Below, one piece after another: positions 51,237-59,875 of a stretch of 64,000 nucleotides of DNA; position 1 is the stretch's first letter, and the number at the start of each line of letters is the position of its first letter. A program made the position numbers and the translations under genes. The notes beneath the pieces are model-generated. The model had not been told where the DNA came from. It worked only from the letters and a program-made list of their open reading frames with translations, and did not search any database. The DNA comes from Nocardia harenae NBRC 108248 (GTDB lineage Bacteria; Actinomycetota; Actinomycetes; Mycobacteriales; Mycobacteriaceae), in assembly GCF_001612885.1 (NCBI RefSeq), contig NZ_BDBH01000006.1:62001-126000 (forward strand), in the 5' to 3' direction.

Positions 51237-51690
51237 GGTCCGGCAAGCGCACGGTCCGGCGGCCGAAGGCCGTGATCAGGTCGGTGTAGGTGTCGGCCAG
51301 CTCGGCCAGTCGGTACCAGGCGGCGTGAACACGGGGTGCCGCGAGATCGTCGGCGGTCATGAGCAGGCGGTAGGCACGAACCTGCGAGTACGCGATGCGG
51401 TCGACGACGGTGCCGAAGGATTCGGCAACTGGACGGGCATTCGAGCGCGGCGGAGGCAGGTGTTGGGCCGCCCATGTGTCGACCGAACCCACGAGACACT
51501 CCCGGCGACAGGGGAACTCGAGCTCCTGATAGAGCGCACCGAGTTCGGTTGCGTATCGCACCACCGGGTGTTCGCCCACGTGGTGCCCCCTGATCGCGGC
51601 GCACAGTTCATCCACCGATGGCGGTAGCCGGGATGCACCGCCGACTGATCGCGGTACCGGGTCATCACGCCCATCCCCTCCCCGTTCCAT
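51202..51690 (-). CDS. DUF4254 protein, second copy
   Basis: 162 residues from ATG 51690. HPVVRYATELGALYQELEF, LVGSVDTWAAQHLPPPR, ESFGTVVDRIAYSQVRAY and HAAWYRLAELADTYTDLITAFGRRTVRLPDL match the DUF4254 layout (quoted in part: AWYRLAELADTYTDLI), though the HTET of the first copy is AESFGT here. Start upstream of VPRSVGGASRLPPS is uncertain. It is divergent from the GntR gene at 51800, and a large inverted repeat between them holds operators for both. Confidence 0.7.
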   Translation of the reverse strand: MERGGDGRDDPVPRSVGGASRLPPSVDELCAAIRGHHVGEHPVVRYATELGALYQELEFPCRRECLVGSVDTWAAQHLPPPRSNARPVAESFGTVVDRIAYSQVRAYRLLMTADDLAAPRVHAAWYRLAELADTYTDLITAFGRRTVRLPDLSEAHPPEWLR

Positions 51691-51705
51691 GCGCGTCCCC
51701 TTCGC

Positions 51706-51789
51706 ATACTGGCTTGAGCCACTTCCTAGCCCGAGGCCAAGTAGACCATCGCGGCAGCGGCCTCGTCAACAGGTGGCTCAAGCCAGTAT
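51706..51789. promoter_or_regulatory. Double operator between DUF4254 and GntR genes
   Basis: Perfect 17-bp inverted arms at 51706-51722 and 51773-51789, 50 bp apart. Each arm contains a smaller palindrome, TGGCT-TG-AGCCA, typical of a GntR-family site. The right arm touches the TATTCT -10 box (51787-51792), 7 nt before the GntR ATG. The left arm touches a TATGCG-like -10 box for the minus-strand DUF4254 gene. Two sites could loop and shut both promoters. Confidence 0.7.
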
Positions 51790-51799
51790 TCTCGGAGTT

Positions 51800-52588
51800 A
51801 TGAGCGAGGATGGTCCCGTGGCGCGAGCGGTGCCCGCGAGCAGGCGGCTCGCGGAGGAACTGCGCGGCGCCATCGCCGCAGGTGAACTCGGCCCCGGTGC
51901 GCGGCTGCCGTCCGAGCGCGTACTCGCGGAGACTCATCGGGTGGCGCGCAATACCGCCCGGGAAGCCGTCCGGCTCCTGTCGGACGAAGGCCTGGTCACG
52001 GCGGTGCACGGCAAAGGTGTCTTCGTTCGAGGGCCGCAGCGGCTCCTGCGATTCGGGAGCAGCCGGTACTCGAATCGGTTGCGGGAACGGACCGGGTTGT
52101 CGCCGTACCGGGCCGAAGTCGCCGAGCAGGGCCGGGTGGCGCGGGTGGATTGCACCTCGATCACCCGGATCGAGCCACCGGAGCGGGTTGCGGTGCGGCT
52201 GGCGCTCGATCCGGACACCGATACCGTTGTTCGCCGGGAGAACTGGTACTACGCCGACGACGAGCCGGTGCAGGTCGGCGTGACCTACATTCCGTGGGCG
52301 GTCGCGGAGGGTTCCGTGCTGGCGAGTTCGGCGAACCTGGGCAAGGGCAGCCTGTACGCGCGTTTCGAGGAACGCGGGCACCGAATCGCCCGGATTCGGG
52401 AGGAGGTGTCCGCGCGAATGCCGACACCGGACGAAGTGCGAGGGCTGGCGATTCCCGACGGCGTTCCGGTGCTCGACGTGCTGCACACCGGGATCGACCA
52501 GAACGACCTGCCATTCGAGGTCACGCAGTTCGTCATGCGCGCCGATCTCAATGGACTCGACTACCGCATGCCGGTGGCGGACGAATGA
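51800..52588 (+). CDS. GntR-family regulator with UTRA domain
   Basis: 262 residues. Winged helix (about 10-75): SRRLAEELRGAIAAGELGPG, LPSERVLAETHRVARNTARE, LVTAVHGKGVFVRG. UTRA domain to the end, including VVRRENWYYADDEPVQVG, RARIREEVSARMP-like segment and FEVTQFVMRADLNGLDY. The ATG at 51800 is fixed by the leaderless -10 box; the double palindrome upstream indicates autoregulation. It overlaps the following GNAT gene by ATGA. Ligand unknown. Confidence 0.88.
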   Translation: MSEDGPVARAVPASRRLAEELRGAIAAGELGPGARLPSERVLAETHRVARNTAREAVRLLSDEGLVTAVHGKGVFVRGPQRLLRFGSSRYSNRLRERTGLSPYRAEVAEQGRVARVDCTSITRIEPPERVAVRLALDPDTDTVVRRENWYYADDEPVQVGVTYIPWAVAEGSVLASSANLGKGSLYARFEERGHRIARIREEVSARMPTPDEVRGLAIPDGVPVLDVLHTGIDQNDLPFEVTQFVMRADLNGLDYRMPVADE

Positions 52589-53088
52589 CCGTTATCGTGC
52601 GCCCGCGGGCGGCCATGGATCTGGACGCCTGCGCAAAGCTGCTGATCGAGGTGCATGGCAGCGACGGCTACCCGGTCGAAGGTGTCGCCGATCCGGTCTC
52701 CTGGCTGACCCCGGCCACCCTCGCCGGGGCTTGGGTCGGCGAACTCGAAGGGGCGGTGGCCGGGCACGCCCTGGTCAGCACGCCGAACGCCACCGATGAC
52801 GCCGCGCGCCTCTGGGAAGAGCGGGAGCCCCGCGCGCAGATGCTGGTTTTCGGTCGCCTCTTCGTCGGCACGGCGGGCCGGAATCACGGTGTGGGCGAGC
52901 GACTCGTGCGCACGGCGATGGCTTACGCGGCCGAGCGGAACCAGCGGCTCGTGCTCGATGTGATGGACAAGGACAAAGCCGCCATCCGGCTGTACGAGCG
53001 GCTCGGCTGGGAGCACATCGGCACCGCAACCCACCACTTCGGCGCGGGCAACCGAACAGAAGCACAGTGCTACGTAGCTCCCTGCTGA
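52585..53088 (+). CDS. GNAT-family N-acetyltransferase coupled to GntR
   Basis: 167 residues. VIVRPRAAMDLDACAKLLIE opens the fold; GRLFVGTAGRNHGVGERLV is the acetyl-CoA motif A; DVMDKDKAAIRLYERLGWEHIG is the motif B end (quoted in part: DKAAIRLYERLGWEHIG). Start overlaps the GntR stop (ATGA), so the enzyme is expressed with its regulator. The acceptor may be the ligand of the GntR protein or a related antibiotic-like amine; this is inference. Followed by a 94-bp gap with no feature and the convergent ligB. Confidence 0.85.
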   Translation: MTVIVRPRAAMDLDACAKLLIEVHGSDGYPVEGVADPVSWLTPATLAGAWVGELEGAVAGHALVSTPNATDDAARLWEEREPRAQMLVFGRLFVGTAGRNHGVGERLVRTAMAYAAERNQRLVLDVMDKDKAAIRLYERLGWEHIGTATHHFGAGNRTEAQCYVAPC

Positions 53089-53182
53089 TTCACAGCCCAA
53101 TGCCCGGAATTTGGAGTAACGCCGAGCAGGATGAACACCGTCGCCCTCGGACGATGGAATCGGATGGAATGGGTGGGCGGCG

Positions 53183-54925
53183 TCACGGCAGCAGCGCCCT
53201 GACCGCCTCGATGGTGTCGGCCTCGGCGGGCGTCTTGTCCGGCCGGTACCGCACCACCCTGGCGAAACGCAGTGCGACGCCGCCGGGGTAGCGGGTGCTG
53301 GTCTGCACGCCGTCCAGCGCGATCTCCACCACCAGCGCCGGGTGCAGCAGCACGGTGTACTCGTCCCGGCCGCGCTCGTGCCGCGGGAACTCCGCGGTCT
53401 GCCACTGCAGCAGCGCGTCGGTGAGGCCCTTGAAGGTCTTGCCGACCATGATCAGCTCGCCGCCATCCGGGTCGCGGGCGCCGAGGTGCAGGTTGGAGAG
53501 GTACCCGGTGCGCCTGCCGTAACCCCACTCGGCGCCGAGCACCACCAGGTCGAGGGTGTGCGTCGGTTTGATCTTCTGCCAGGCCCTTCCGCGCCTGCCC
53601 GCGGCGTACGGCGCGGTCAGCGACTTGACCATGACGCCCTCGTGCCCGGCGGCAAGGGCGCCGTCGAAGTACTCGGCGGCGGTCTCGGGGTCGGGGCGCG
53701 GCAGCGCGGGGATGCAGTGCTCGGCGGCGACCAGCTCCAGCGCCTGCCTGCGCTCGGCGAGCGGGGTGTCGAGCAGATCGCGGCCGTCCAGGTGCAGGCA
53801 GTCGAAGAAGTACGGGTGCAGCAGCAGCTCGCGGGTGGAGGCGACCGGGCGCACGGCGGGGTCGTCGCTGCCCGCAGGCACCGGGCGGGCGGCGCCGTCG
53901 GCCGGTTCCAGGATGGCGAAGCGGCTCATGGTCTCCTGGAACGGGCGCGGGCGGCCCGCGTCGGTGAGCGCGAGCGTCTCGCCGTCCAGCACCACCGAGG
54001 TGCAGGGCAGCGCGCGGACCAGGCGGACCAGCTCCGGCACGCCCGCGGTGATGTCGCGCAGGGTGCGGGTGTAGACGCGGACCTCGTCGCCGTCGCGGTG
54101 CACCTGGATGCGGGCGCCGTCCAGCTTGTGCTCCAGGCTCACCTCGCCGTCGAACTCGCCGAGCGCCTCCTCCAGGCTGGTGCCGGGCGCGGCGAGCATG
54201 GGCTGCACCGGGCGGCCGACCTCCAACCGGAACTCGGCCAGCGCGGCCGCTCCGCCGCGCCGGGCGGTGACGGCGGTGAGCGGGAGTTCGCCGCAGAGCA
54301 TGTGCGCGCGACGCACCGCGGCCACCGGGATGCCCTCGGCCTTGGCCACCGCCTCGGCGACCAGCGCGGTGAGCGCACCCTGCCTGAGCTCGCCGGTGAG
54401 CAGCCGGATCAGGAACTCCCGCTCGTCCGGGGTCGCGCTGCCGAACAGCGTCGTGAGCAGCTCCTTCCGCCGGGCCGCCGAGCCGGTGCCGGAGATCCCG
54501 GCCAGCTCGGTGAAGGCGGCGTCGACCTCGGCCACGGTGAGCCGGGGTTCCGCGGCGGGGGCGACATCCAGCCCGGAGAGCGTGCGCCACCCGGTCCCGA
54601 TGCGGCCCTGCCGCAGCTCGCCCGAGAGCCACGCGGTGACCGCGGCCAACTCGGCATCGCCCGCGGACGCCGCAGCCGGCCCGGCATCGCCCGCGGACGC
54701 CGTGGCAGGCCCGGCATCGCCCGCAGGCCGAGCGGCACCGCTCCCCGGCTCAGCGGCATCCCCCGGCGCGCCGACGCCCGCGAGCTCGGCTCCACCGGAC
54801 GAACCTGCCGACGCACCGGACACCCCGGCGGCGCGCAGCACCTCGGCCAACGCTTCGATCTTCGTTTTCCGTGATCGGGTGGCCCGTACGCTCTCCGAGA
54901 CCCGCACGACATCGGCGAACAGCAC
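53183..54925 (-). CDS. ligB: ATP-dependent DNA ligase LigB type
   Basis: 580 residues from GTG 54925, longer than the usual 500-510 because of a linker. N-terminal DNA-binding domain, nucleotidyltransferase domain with AMP-accepting Lys in EHKLDGARIQVH, VVLDGETLALTD, GHEGVMVKSL and WQKIKPTH, then the OB-fold with GYGRRTGYLSNLHLGARD. The linker (about 50-85) carries a 30-bp DNA repeat (units at 54653, 54683, 54713) giving AGDAGPA-type decapeptides. The start is settled by a TACGTT box 6 nt upstream. Acts in repair beside the NAD-dependent LigA. Divergent from ramB. Confidence 0.92.
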   Translation of the reverse strand: MLFADVVRVSESVRATRSRKTKIEALAEVLRAAGVSGASAGSSGGAELAGVGAPGDAAEPGSGAARPAGDAGPATASAGDAGPAAASAGDAELAAVTAWLSGELRQGRIGTGWRTLSGLDVAPAAEPRLTVAEVDAAFTELAGISGTGSAARRKELLTTLFGSATPDEREFLIRLLTGELRQGALTALVAEAVAKAEGIPVAAVRRAHMLCGELPLTAVTARRGGAAALAEFRLEVGRPVQPMLAAPGTSLEEALGEFDGEVSLEHKLDGARIQVHRDGDEVRVYTRTLRDITAGVPELVRLVRALPCTSVVLDGETLALTDAGRPRPFQETMSRFAILEPADGAARPVPAGSDDPAVRPVASTRELLLHPYFFDCLHLDGRDLLDTPLAERRQALELVAAEHCIPALPRPDPETAAEYFDGALAAGHEGVMVKSLTAPYAAGRRGRAWQKIKPTHTLDLVVLGAEWGYGRRTGYLSNLHLGARDPDGGELIMVGKTFKGLTDALLQWQTAEFPRHERGRDEYTVLLHPALVVEIALDGVQTSTRYPGGVALRFARVVRYRPDKTPAEADTIEAVRALLP

Positions 54926-54931
54926 GTTCCC

Positions 54932-54937
54932 AACGTA
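54932..54937 (-). promoter_or_regulatory. -10 element TACGTT, leaderless promoter of ligB
   Basis: Minus-strand TACGTT, 6 nt (GGGAAC), then GTG at 54925. An open frame reaching back to 55021 is rejected because it would cross the ramB promoter. Confidence 0.5.
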
Positions 54938-55016
54938 GCCCCCGGCACCGACAGCAAACGACACCGCTGTGACCAGCATTGCTAATTTCGCCATGGCTCG
55001 CGTGCTAAGCAGTTCG

Positions 55017-55022
55017 TACACT
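55017..55022 (+). promoter_or_regulatory. -10 element TACACT, leaderless promoter of ramB
   Basis: TACACT, 7 nt (CGACCGC), then ATG at 55030. The 104-bp gap to ligB thus contains two divergent leaderless promoters. A TTTGCAAA-like site is not evident here. Confidence 0.55.
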
Positions 55023-55029
55023 CGACCGC

Positions 55030-56436
55030 ATGGCCAAGACTTACGTCGGCGCGCGGCTCCGCCAGCTGCGCACCGAGCGGGGGCTGAGCCAGGTCTCGCT
55101 CGCGCAGAAGCTGGAGATCTCGGCGAGCTACCTCAATCAGATCGAGCACGATGTACGCCCGCTGACCGTACCGGTGCTGCTCAAGATCAGCGAGCTCTTC
55201 GGCGTCGACGCCACCTTCTTCTCCTCGCAGGACGACACCAGGCTGATCGCCGAGCTGCAGGAGGTGGTGCTGGACCAGGAGCTCGGCATCGAGGCCGACA
55301 CCAAGGAGATCGCGGATATCGTCTCGGCGCACCCGAGCATGGCCCGCGCCCTGGTCGCCATGCACAACCGCTACCGCAATACCTCCGCCCAGCTGGCCGC
55401 GGCCACCGAGGACCGGTTCGCCGACGGCTCGGGCAGCGGGGCCATCAGCAAGCCGCACGAGGAGGTGCGCGACTACTTCTACCAGCGGCAGAACTACATC
55501 CACGAGCTGGACACCGCCGCCGAGGACCTGACCACCCGGATCCGCTTCCACGGCGCCGACGTGAACACCGAGGTCGCCAAGATGCTGCGCGGCCACGGGG
55601 TGCGGATCGCGGAGCGGATCGATCTCGGCGAGGGCGTGCTGCACCGCTACGACCCGGAGCAGAAGCTGCTGGAGATCGCGCCGCACCTCTCCGGCGGGCA
55701 GCGCAGCTTCAAGCTCGCGGCCGAGCTGGCCTATTTCGAGTGCGGCGAGCTGCTGCGGAAGCTGGTCGACGAGGGCAACTTCGCCTCCGACGACGCGCGC
55801 AGGCTGGCCCTGCTCGGGCTGGCGAACTACTACGCCGCCGCGATCGTGCTGCCGTACGAGCACTTCCACGAGGTGGCCGAGGACTTCCGGTACGACATCG
55901 AGCGGCTCTCGGCCTTCTTCACCCAGAGCTACGAGACGGTCTGCCACCGACTCTCCACGCTGCAGCGGCCGGAGCTGCGCGGGGTTCCGTTCTCCTTCGT
56001 CCGGGTGGACCGGGCTGGCAATATGTCGAAGCGGCAGTCCGCGACCGGCTTCCACTTCTCCTCCAGCGGCGGCACCTGTCCGCTCTGGAACGTCTACGAG
56101 ACCTTCGCCTACCCGGGCAAGATCATGACCCAGATCGCGCAGATGCCGGACGGCCGCAAGTACCTGTGGGTGGCGCGCACCGTGGAGCGCCGCGCGACCC
56201 GCTACGGCCAGCCGAGCAAGACGTTCGCCATCGGGCTCGGCTGCGAGCTGCGGCACGCGGGCCGGGTGGTCTATGCCGACGGCATCGACCTGCCCGAGGT
56301 GCAGCCCACCCCGATCGGGGCGGGCTGCCGGGTGTGCGAGCGGGCCAACTGCCCGCAGCGCGCCTTCCCGCCGCTCGGCAAGAAGCTGGACATCAGCGAG
56401 CACCGCAGCTCGGTCTCGCCGTACGTGCTGCAGTGA
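55030..56436 (+). CDS. ramB: RamB: XRE/IrrE-like regulator of acetate and propionate metabolism
   Basis: 468 residues. HTH at about 8-65 (LRQLRTERGLSQVSLAQKLE; SASYLNQIEHDVRPLTVPVL), a central IrrE-like domain with ELAYFECGELLRKLVDEGNF, and the DUF2083 C-terminal domain with SATGFHFSSSGGTCPLWNVY and two Cys-rich ends (GAGCRVCERANCPQRAFPPL). In Corynebacterium and M. tuberculosis RamB represses or tunes aceA, ack/pta and prp genes according to carbon source. aceA is 11 kb away with RamB-like sites upstream. Start fixed by a leaderless promoter. Confidence 0.94.
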   Translation: MAKTYVGARLRQLRTERGLSQVSLAQKLEISASYLNQIEHDVRPLTVPVLLKISELFGVDATFFSSQDDTRLIAELQEVVLDQELGIEADTKEIADIVSAHPSMARALVAMHNRYRNTSAQLAAATEDRFADGSGSGAISKPHEEVRDYFYQRQNYIHELDTAAEDLTTRIRFHGADVNTEVAKMLRGHGVRIAERIDLGEGVLHRYDPEQKLLEIAPHLSGGQRSFKLAAELAYFECGELLRKLVDEGNFASDDARRLALLGLANYYAAAIVLPYEHFHEVAEDFRYDIERLSAFFTQSYETVCHRLSTLQRPELRGVPFSFVRVDRAGNMSKRQSATGFHFSSSGGTCPLWNVYETFAYPGKIMTQIAQMPDGRKYLWVARTVERRATRYGQPSKTFAIGLGCELRHAGRVVYADGIDLPEVQPTPIGAGCRVCERANCPQRAFPPLGKKLDISEHRSSVSPYVLQ

Positions 56437-56439
56437 GCG

Positions 56440-58269
56440 TCAGAAGGCGGCCTCGGCCAGCTCCATGATGTCGTTGTCCAGGTCGGCGAGGACCGCGCGG
56501 ACGGCGGTCAGCTCGGGCAGCACGTTGCGCGCGAAGAACCGCGCGGCGGCGACCTTGCCGGTGTAGAAGTCGCGGTCGGGTGCGGGCGGCTCGGTGGCGA
56601 GCGCGACGGCCGCGGCCTCCGCCTGGACCAGCAGCCGCCAGGCGATGAGCAGGTCGCCGACGGCGAGCAGGAAGCGCACCGAGCCGAGCCCGATCTTGTA
56701 GAGCTCGGCGGAGTCCTGCTGCGATGCGCCGAGGTAGCCGGTGAGGATGCCCGCCATGGCCTGCACCTCGGCGAGCGCGGTGCCGAGCAACGCGCGCTCG
56801 CGCGCCAGCCGCCCGGTCTCCACCTCCAGGAAGGCCTGGATCTGCCCCGCGACGTGGCCGAGCGCGACCCCGCGATCCCGGATGATCTTGCGGAAGAAGA
56901 AGTCCTGCGCCTGGATGGCGGTGGTGCCCTCGTACAGGGAGTCGATCTTGGCGTCCCTGATGTACTGCTCGATCGGGTAGTCCTGGAGGTACCCGGAGCC
57001 GCCGAGGGTCTGCAGCGATTCGGTCAGGTACTGGTAGGCGCGCTCCGAGCCGACGCCCTTGACGATCGGCAGCAGCAGGTCGTTCACCCGGGCGGCGGTG
57101 TCCGGGTCGGCGCCGGAGACCAGCTGCGCCACATCCTCGTTCTGGTGCGCGGCGGTGTAGAGGTAGACCGCGCGCAGCCCCTCGGCGTACGCCTTCTGCA
57201 TCATCAGGCTGCGGCGCACGTCGGGGTGGTGGGTGATGGTGACGCGCGGCGCGGCCTTGTCCGCCATCTTGGTCAGGTCGGCGCCCTGGACCCGCTGCTT
57301 GGCGTAGTCGAGCGCGGTCAGGTACCCGGCGGAGAGCGTGCCGGTCGATTTCACCCCGACCATCATGCGCGCGTTCTCGATCACCTGGAACATCTGCGCG
57401 ATGCCGTCGTGCACCTCGCCGACCAGCCAGCCGACCGCGGGCACGCCGCCCCCGCCGAAGGTGAGCTCGCAGGTGGGCGAGGACTTGAGCCCCATCTTGT
57501 GCTCGACGCCGGTGACGACGACGCCGTTGCGCGCGCCGAGCTCGAGGGTCTGCGGGTCGAAGTGGAACTTGGGCACGTAGAAGAGCGAGAGCCCCTTGGT
57601 GCCTGGCCGCGCGCCCTCGGGCCGGGCGAGCACCAGGTGGAAGATGTTCTCGGTGAGGTCGCCGAGGTCGGCGCCGGAGATGAAGCGCTTGACGCCCTCG
57701 ATGTGCCAGGTGCCGTCCGGCTGCTGGATGGCCCTGGTGCGGCCGGAGCCGACATCGGAGCCCGCGTCCGGCTCGGTGAGCACCATGGTGCCCTGCCAGC
57801 CGCGCGCGAAGCCCTCCCGCGCCCAGTGCTGCTGCTGCTCGGTGCCGACGGTGTAGAGCACCTTGGCCATGACCGCGCCCATGGTGAAGAAGGCGGCCGA
57901 GGAATTGGCGCAGGTGATCATCTCGTTCACCGCCCAGGCGAGCACCGCGGGGGCGGGGGTGCCACCCATGCCCTCCGGCAGCGCGAGCGCACCCCAGCCC
58001 GCGTCGTAGACCGCGCGCACCGAGCGGGCCAGCGGCTCCGGCACCGAGATCTCGCCGGTGGCCGGGTCGAAGGCGACCGGGTCGCGGTCGGCGGCGGCGA
58101 AGGACTCCGCCACCGGCCCCTCGGCCAGCCTGCGCACCTCGTCCAGGATGGCCCGCGCGGTCTCCGAGTCGAGGTCGCCGTAGGCGCCGGTGTCGAGCAG
58201 TTTGTCCAGTTCGAACACCTCGAACAGGTTGAACTCGAGATCCCGCAGATTCGCCCTGTAGTGACCCAC
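56440..58269 (-). CDS. Acyl-CoA dehydrogenase, large FadE5-like type
   Basis: 609 residues from GTG 58269, preceded by AGGAGGAGC. N-terminal helical domain starting [20 protein letters not shown]-binding [17 protein letters not shown] and [13 protein letters not shown]-terminal FAD domain with [19 protein letters not shown] (catalytic Glu expected in the [12 protein letters not shown] region). It has the extra C-terminal domain of the roughly 600-residue FadE5/AidB-like group, which accepts a broad range of acyl-CoAs. It converges with ramB (3 bp apart) and fits fatty-acid use. The frame is open upstream to 58395 but lacks support. Confidence 0.92.
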   Translation of the reverse strand: MGHYRANLRDLEFNLFEVFELDKLLDTGAYGDLDSETARAILDEVRRLAEGPVAESFAAADRDPVAFDPATGEISVPEPLARSVRAVYDAGWGALALPEGMGGTPAPAVLAWAVNEMITCANSSAAFFTMGAVMAKVLYTVGTEQQQHWAREGFARGWQGTMVLTEPDAGSDVGSGRTRAIQQPDGTWHIEGVKRFISGADLGDLTENIFHLVLARPEGARPGTKGLSLFYVPKFHFDPQTLELGARNGVVVTGVEHKMGLKSSPTCELTFGGGGVPAVGWLVGEVHDGIAQMFQVIENARMMVGVKSTGTLSAGYLTALDYAKQRVQGADLTKMADKAAPRVTITHHPDVRRSLMMQKAYAEGLRAVYLYTAAHQNEDVAQLVSGADPDTAARVNDLLLPIVKGVGSERAYQYLTESLQTLGGSGYLQDYPIEQYIRDAKIDSLYEGTTAIQAQDFFFRKIIRDRGVALGHVAGQIQAFLEVETGRLARERALLGTALAEVQAMAGILTGYLGASQQDSAELYKIGLGSVRFLLAVGDLLIAWRLLVQAEAAAVALATEPPAPDRDFYTGKVAAARFFARNVLPELTAVRAVLADLDNDIMELAEAAF

Positions 58270-58388
58270 CGCTCCTCCTGACCGAGCCGCGATTGACATT
58301 TTCCGCAGCCTGCCGCAGGGTCTCCGGGCTACGCAACCGTAGGCGTGCGGCCCCACCTCACCGCCGGTCCAAACCCGCTCTCGGCAAG

Positions 58389-58406
58389 GTTTCACACGGG
58401 TGAAAC
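58389..58406. promoter_or_regulatory. Dyad GTTTCAC-ACGG-GTGAAAC upstream of urtA
   Basis: Perfect 7-bp arms with a 4-bp spacer, 137 bp before the urtA ATG. The stretch TTCAC-N6-GAAAC-N6-AACGA also resembles an actinobacterial GlnR box, which would tie urea uptake to nitrogen limitation. The rest of 58270-58542 holds the divergent leaders of the dehydrogenase and urtA. Confidence 0.45.
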
Positions 58407-58542
58407 ATCGGCAACGAATTCGTCACCGACAGATATTCCTCGGCAAACAACAGCGGCCTACCTTTTATCGCGGATACGGCCTCTGTATACATCCTGACGT
58501 GGGCGTATTCCGTTCGTTCGATGAGGAGAAGGGTTCGCCCCC

Positions 58543-59805
58543 ATGTCAGATTCCCGCTCGAGAAAATTCCTGCGCGTCGCCGCGGTGCCGGCCGCGATCG
58601 CGCTCACCGGACTCCTGGTGACCGCCTGCGGCGCCAAGGACGACACCTCGACCGAAGGCTCGGGTGCCGCGTCCTGCGTGGACACCTCGCAGCCAACCAT
58701 CAAGGTCGGCTCGCTGCACTCGCTCTCCGGCACCATGGCGATCTCCGAGGTCACGGTGGCGAACTCGACCAAGCTGGCGGTGGACCAGATCAACGCGGCG
58801 GGCGGGGTGCTCGGCAAGCAGATCCAGATCGTGCTGGAGGACGGCGCCTCGGACCCGAAGACCTTCGCGGAGAAGGCCGAGAAGCTGATCAGCTCGGATT
58901 GCGTCGCCGCGGTCTTCGGCGGCTGGACCTCGTCCAGCCGCAAGGCCATGAAGCCCAAGTTCGAGAGCTTGAACTCGTTGCTCTACTACCCCGTGCAGTA
59001 CGAGGGGCTGGAGGACAGCAAGAACATCTTCTACACCGGCGCCACCACCAACCAGCAGATCATCCCGGCGCTGGACTACCTGAAGCAGCAGGGCGTGAAG
59101 TCGCTCTACCTGGTCGGCTCGGACTACGTCTTCCCGCAGACCGCGAACCGCGAGATCAAGGCGTACGCGGCGGCGAACGGCATCGAGATCAAGGGTGAGG
59201 ACTACACCCCGCTCGGCTCCACCGACTTCTCCACCATCGTCAACAAGGTCCGCACCGCCGACGCGGACGCCGTCTTCAACACCCTCAACGGCGACTCCAA
59301 CGTCGCCTTCTTCCGCGAGTACACCAATGCCGGGCTGCGGGCCGCGGACATGCCGGTGGTCTCGGTGTCGATCGCCGAGGAGGAGGTCGCGGGCATCGGC
59401 GCGCAGAACATCGCGGGCCAGCTGACCGCCTGGAACTACTACCAGACCGTCGACTCGCCGGAGAACAAGGCGTTCGTGGACGCGTACAAGGCCGCCTTCG
59501 GCGCGGACAAGCCCACCTCCGACCCGATGGAGGCGGCCTACGCCTCGGTCTTCCTCTGGAAGAACACGGTGGAGAAGGCGAACTCGTTCGCGGTCGCCGA
59601 TGTGCAGGGCGCGGCCGACGGGGTCAGCTTCGCGGCGCCGGAGGGGCCGGTCACCATCGACGGCAAGAACCACCACATCACCAAGACCGCCAGGATCGGC
59701 GAGATCCGCCCGGACGGCCTCATCTACACGGTCTGGGATTCCGGCAGCCCGATCAAGCCGGACCCGTACCTCGAGTCCTACCCCTGGGCCGACGGCCTGA
59801 AGTAA
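58543..59805 (+). CDS. urtA: Urea ABC transporter substrate-binding lipoprotein
   Basis: 420 residues; ATG preceded by AGGAGAAGG. Lipoprotein signal with lipobox LVTAC (Cys about 29). Periplasmic-binding fold of the UrtA branch: [53 protein letters not shown] (quoted in part: [12 protein letters not shown]), [17 protein letters not shown]. UrtA binds urea and hands it to UrtBC. First gene of a complete urtABCDE operon; a strong hairpin right after it probably raises its mRNA level above the rest. No urease genes are in the window. Confidence 0.95.
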   Translation: MSDSRSRKFLRVAAVPAAIALTGLLVTACGAKDDTSTEGSGAASCVDTSQPTIKVGSLHSLSGTMAISEVTVANSTKLAVDQINAAGGVLGKQIQIVLEDGASDPKTFAEKAEKLISSDCVAAVFGGWTSSSRKAMKPKFESLNSLLYYPVQYEGLEDSKNIFYTGATTNQQIIPALDYLKQQGVKSLYLVGSDYVFPQTANREIKAYAAANGIEIKGEDYTPLGSTDFSTIVNKVRTADADAVFNTLNGDSNVAFFREYTNAGLRAADMPVVSVSIAEEEVAGIGAQNIAGQLTAWNYYQTVDSPENKAFVDAYKAAFGADKPTSDPMEAAYASVFLWKNTVEKANSFAVADVQGAADGVSFAAPEGPVTIDGKNHHITKTARIGEIRPDGLIYTVWDSGSPIKPDPYLESYPWADGLK

Positions 59806-59815
59806 CTCCCCGACA

Positions 59816-59849
59816 CCGGTGCGGGGCGGCACGCGCCGCCCCGCACCGG
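59816..59849 (+). terminator. Attenuating or stabilising hairpin between urtA and urtB
   Basis: Perfect 14-bp stem (arms 59816-59829 and 59836-59849) with a 6-nt loop, 10 bp beyond the urtA stop and 26 bp before urtB. There is no U tract. It probably acts as a partial terminator or an mRNA 3'-end shield that leaves more urtA than urtB transcript. Confidence 0.65.
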
Positions 59850-59875
59850 CTCGATCCCGAAGGGGGTACTCCTCG

